Source of the DNA: Pseudomonadota bacterium
GTDB taxonomy: Bacteria > Pseudomonadota > Alphaproteobacteria > Rhizobiales > Devosiaceae
DNA: 14,633 nt
Assembly (NCBI GenBank): GCA_023387585.1
Contig: JAEWHZ010000073.1
Coordinates: forward strand, 1-14,633
Reading direction: 5' to 3'
The notes beneath the pieces were generated by a model. It worked only from the letters and a program-made list of their open reading frames with translations, did not search any database and was not told the DNA's origin. Below, piece by piece: positions 12,303 through 14,633 of the stretch. Positions within the stretch are counted from its first letter, which is position 1. Every line of letters begins with the position of its first letter. The translations under genes were made by a program, and so were the position numbers.

Positions 12303-12614
12303 ATGGAAAGAATCCGCTGGCGCGGCTGGCGTCTGATCGACCTGCCCTTCACCTTCGCCGCCGTGGCGCTGATCACGCTTTATCGCTACACGCTGTCGGC
12401 CTTCACCGGGCGCAGCTGCCGGCATCTGCCGACCTGCTCGGAATTCACCCGCGACGCCATCTGGCGGTTCGGCTTCTGGCCGGGCGGGTGGATGGGCGCG
12501 GCGCGGCTGTGGCGCTGCCGGCCGGGGGGCACGCATGGCTACGATCCGGTGCCCGAGGTTGCGCCGGAAGGCGCACGATGGTGGCTGCCGTGGCGGTACG
12601 GGCGCTGGGGTTAG
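12303..12614 (+). CDS. yidD: Membrane protein insertion efficiency factor YidD
   Basis: A 103-residue protein that in the family helps YidC insert inner-membrane proteins, lying at the membrane through an amphipathic N-terminal region. The signature is clear: TGRSCRHLPTCSEFTRDAI at residues 35-53 (Cys39, Cys45), then FWPGGWMGAARLWRCRPGG at 58-76 (Cys72), then HGYDPVP at 78-84. The hydrophobic N-terminus (about 12-33) is longer than in E. coli YidD. It follows the IscU-like gene by 5 bases and is not in the usual rpmH-rnpA-yidD-yidC cluster. Its TAG stop overlaps the TAA of the convergent coiled-coil gene within TTAG. Confidence 0.95.
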   Translation: MERIRWRGWRLIDLPFTFAAVALITLYRYTLSAFTGRSCRHLPTCSEFTRDAIWRFGFWPGGWMGAARLWRCRPGGTHGYDPVPEVAPEGARWWLPWRYGRWG

Positions 12615-12901
12615 GGTGTGTGCTTGTGCAGCCGTTCGGCCAGTTGTTCGAGGCTCTGATCGACACGTGTTTCGAGCCGTGTCTCCATATGCGCCAGCCG
12701 GCCGCCGAGCTCGGCCTTGATCAGCAGTTCCAGATCGTCGCGAACCTCGCCGATGCGGCGCTCGGCGCGCCGCGACTGGTCGAGCAGGGCCAGCGTTATC
12801 GAGCGCATGTCCCCGATCTCGCGGCGAATGGTGCGCTGCTCTTCAAGCAGGCGCTCCAGCTGATGCCCGATAAACTTCAGGTCGATGCCATCCTCGCTCA
12901 T
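12611..12901 (-). CDS. Small coiled-coil protein, unknown function
   Basis: Not recognised by name. A 96-residue, highly charged protein with no signal peptide or membrane segment. Residues about 10-90 form heptad-like helices (IGHQLERLLEEQRTIRREIG, SITLALLDQSRRAERRIGEV and METRLETRVDQSLEQLAERL), suggesting a long coiled coil. I chose the ATG at 12899-12901. Longer starts up to 13003 add a stretch of different composition that reaches into the thrS leader. No ribosome site precedes this ATG, but TATATT (12913-12908) sits 6 bases before it, so a leaderless message is possible. It is convergent with yidD (4-bp stop overlap) and divergent from thrS. Confidence 0.72.
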   Translation of the reverse strand: MSEDGIDLKFIGHQLERLLEEQRTIRREIGDMRSITLALLDQSRRAERRIGEVRDDLELLIKAELGGRLAHMETRLETRVDQSLEQLAERLHKHTP

Positions 12902-12972
12902 GGCCACAATATAGGCGCCGGGCATGCGGATGCCCATACTGGAAATGGTCGCAAAGCGTGCTAGACAGGCCC

Positions 12973-12989
12973 GCGCTCGCCGTGAGCGC
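12973..12989 (+). other. Hairpin in the thrS leader region
   Basis: GCGCTC (12973-12978) and GAGCGC (12984-12989) form a 6-bp stem with a 5-base loop, 31 bp before the thrS start. In E. coli the ThrS enzyme represses its own mRNA by binding leader hairpins. Nothing here shows a tRNA-Thr-like anticodon arm, so such control is only a possibility. The remaining leader holds GGAG (13010-13013), the thrS ribosome site. Confidence 0.3.
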
Positions 12990-13020
12990 ACGAGCAACCC
13001 CAATTTTCCGGAGACCTACG

Positions 13021-14633
13021 ATGATCAAGGTGACGTTCCCCGATGGTGCAGTTCGCGAATTCACGCGCGGCACCACCGGCACCACCATCGTCGAAGGCAT
13101 CTCAAAAAGCCTGGCCAAGAAGACGGTGGCCATGCGCTGGAACGGCGTGTTGAGCGATCTTTCGGATGCGCTCGAGGAAGACGGCGCCATCGCGTTCGTC
13201 ACGCGCGACGACCCGGCGGCGCTGGAGCTGATCCGGCACGATGCCGCGCATGTTCTGGCCGAGGCGGTGCAGGAGATCTGGCCCGACACGCAGGTGACGA
13301 TCGGCCCGGTGATCGAGAACGGCTTCTATTACGACTTCTTCCGCGACACGCCGTTCTCGGAGGACGATTTGCGCCGGATCGAGAAGAAGATGGCGGAGAT
13401 CGTCGATCGCGGCGCGGTGTTCACCAAGGAGATCTGGAGCCGCGAGGCGGCGAAGGATTTCTTCGCGGCCAAGGGAGAGCACTTCAAGGTCGAGCTGGTC
13501 GACGCCATTCCCGAGGACCAGACGATCCGCATCTACCGGCAGGGCCAGTGGCTCGATCTGTGCCGCGGGCCGCATATGCGCTCGGTCAAGGATGTCGGCT
13601 CGGCCTTCAAGCTGACCAAGGTGGCCGGCGCCTATTGGCGCGGGGACAGCCGCAACCCGGTGCTCAGCCGCATCTACGGCACGGCCTTCGCCACGCAGGC
13701 GGAGCTCGATGCGCATCTGCATATGCTGGAGGAAGCGGAAAAGCGCGACCATCGCAGGATCGGCCGCGAGCTCGACCTGTTCCATTTGCAGGAAGAGGCG
13801 CAGGGCTCGGTGTTCTGGCACCCCAAGGGGTTCGTGCTCTACAACCAGATGGAAGCCTATATCCGCCGCCGGCTGAACGGGGCGGGATATCAGGAGATCA
13901 AGACCCCGCAGCTTCTCGACAACAAATTGTGGGAGAAATCCGGCCATTGGGGCAAGTTCCGCGAGAACATGTTCGTGGTGCCCGACGAGACGCCCTCGAC
14001 CGAGGGCGACCAGCCGGTGATCTCGCCGGAGGCGAACCTGTTGGCGCTCAAGCCGATGAACTGCCCGGCGCATGTGCAGGTGTTCAACCAGGGCATCAAG
14101 TCCTATCGTGACCTGCCGCTGCGGCTGGCCGAGTTCGGATGCTGCCACCGCAACGAGGCGCATGGGGCGCTGCACGGGCTGATGCGCGTGCGCCAGATGA
14201 CCCAGGACGACGCGCACATCTTCTGCCGCATCGACCAGATCCAGGCGGAGACCGAGGGGTTCTGCGCGCTGCTCGATTCCGTCTATGCCGATATGGGCTT
14301 CACCGAGGTGAAGATCCTGCTCGCGACCCGGCCGGAGACCCGGGCGGGCGAGGATGCGGTGTGGGACCTGGCGGAAAAGAGCCTCGGGGACGCGCTGCGG
14401 GCCACGGGGCGGGATTTCGAGATCGCCGAAGGCGAGGGGGCGTTCTACGGCCCCAAGCTCGAATTCCACCTCAAGGACGCGATCGGGCGGAGCTGGCAGT
14501 GCGGCACGCTGCAGCTCGATTTCGTCATGCCCGAGCGGCTCGACGCCTCCTATGTGGCCGAGGACGGCTCGCGCCAGCGGCCGGTGATGCTGCATCGGGC
14601 GATCCTGGGGTCGCTGGAGCGCTTCATCGGCAT
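13021..14633 (+). CDS. thrS: Threonine--tRNA ligase (3' truncated by window end)
   Basis: Charges tRNA-Thr in the cytosol and edits mischarged serine. 537 residues are visible of the usual 640-660. Order: TGS domain (about 1-62); editing domain with the zinc-like site HDAAH (His73, His77) and Cys181, His185 in DLCRGPH; then the class II catalytic core with motif 2 in FGCCHRNEAHGALHGLMRVR. The catalytic zinc ligands are Cys348 (PMNCPAH), His399 (DDAHIF) and His525. The frame ends inside motif 3 (VMLHRAILGSLERFIG), so the anticodon-binding domain lies outside the window. Relative to E. coli there is an insertion of about 14 residues before PMNCPAH (around PDETPSTEGDQPVIS). The ATG has GGAG 7 bases upstream. 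Confidence 0.97.
   Translation, partial: MIKVTFPDGAVREFTRGTTGTTIVEGISKSLAKKTVAMRWNGVLSDLSDALEEDGAIAFVTRDDPAALELIRHDAAHVLAEAVQEIWPDTQVTIGPVIENGFYYDFFRDTPFSEDDLRRIEKKMAEIVDRGAVFTKEIWSREAAKDFFAAKGEHFKVELVDAIPEDQTIRIYRQGQWLDLCRGPHMRSVKDVGSAFKLTKVAGAYWRGDSRNPVLSRIYGTAFATQAELDAHLHMLEEAEKRDHRRIGRELDLFHLQEEAQGSVFWHPKGFVLYNQMEAYIRRRLNGAGYQEIKTPQLLDNKLWEKSGHWGKFRENMFVVPDETPSTEGDQPVISPEANLLALKPMNCPAHVQVFNQGIKSYRDLPLRLAEFGCCHRNEAHGALHGLMRVRQMTQDDAHIFCRIDQIQAETEGFCALLDSVYADMGFTEVKILLATRPETRAGEDAVWDLAEKSLGDALRATGRDFEIAEGEGAFYGPKLEFHLKDAIGRSWQCGTLQLDFVMPERLDASYVAEDGSRQRPVMLHRAILGSLERFIG

Noticed and set aside
13102..14595. A 497-codon minus-strand open frame opposite thrS
   Set aside because: It lies wholly antisense to a clear ThrS with all catalytic residues; the His/Arg/Leu-rich translation has no recognisable domain.

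Overview
The window is ordinary-looking chromosomal DNA from a GC-rich alphaproteobacterium. The order Hyphomicrobiales (Rhizobiales) is likely, and a Devosia-like member is possible but unproven. The inference rests on the gene families present (DUF3126 next to cysE, a BTLCP-type cysteine peptidase, a PAS_5-type protein, a tandem PilZ protein, an IscU-like scaffold with yidD and thrS) and on two TTAA-N7-TTAA motifs that look like binding sites for CtrA, the alphaproteobacterial cell-cycle regulator. I see no phage, plasmid, IS element, CRISPR array, tRNA or rRNA.

Layout. Positions 1-1052 hold the 3' part of gnd (pentose phosphate pathway). It ends at a hairpin terminator shared with a convergent minus-strand unit at 1086-3988: a CHCC zinc-finger protein, an FAD aromatic-ring-type monooxygenase and a TCR/Tet-type MFS exporter. 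Divergent from that unit is a plus-strand group at 4170-6212: an alpha/beta hydrolase, cysE (serine acetyltransferase, first step of cysteine synthesis) and a DUF3126 protein. From 6220 to 9659 lies a block of poorly characterised envelope and signalling genes: a membrane-anchored hypothetical protein (-), a small three-helix membrane protein (+), a secreted BTLCP cysteine peptidase (-), a tandem PilZ c-di-GMP-type protein (-) and a PAS_5 protein (-). From 9933 to the end are a rhomboid protease (+), the translationally coupled pair folE-hisI (-), a divergent pair iscU-like/yidD (+), a small coiled-coil protein (-), and thrS (+), which runs off the end.

How the genes work together. Most genes are housekeeping and tightly packed. 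There are 4-nt stop-codon overlaps at both rhomboid/hisI and yidD/coiled-coil, and a TGATG overlap at folE/hisI. A good sigma70-like promoter (CTGACA-N17-TATATA) drives the iscU-like/yidD pair, and its palindromic -10 could also serve folE on the other strand.

Most interesting content. The intergenic DNA around the envelope/signalling block is richer than the genes. It has two full CtrA-type sites (6941-6956 and 9849-9863), the second next to a perfect DnaA box (9884-9892). It also has a pair of 46-bp REP-like palindromic elements flanking the PAS gene, two inverted repeats sharing the same 8-bp arm in distant promoter regions, and a perfect 34-bp palindrome between convergent genes. I did not find a convincing new multi-gene system. 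The best lead is cell-cycle (CtrA/DnaA) control of a small membrane protein and a rhomboid protease.
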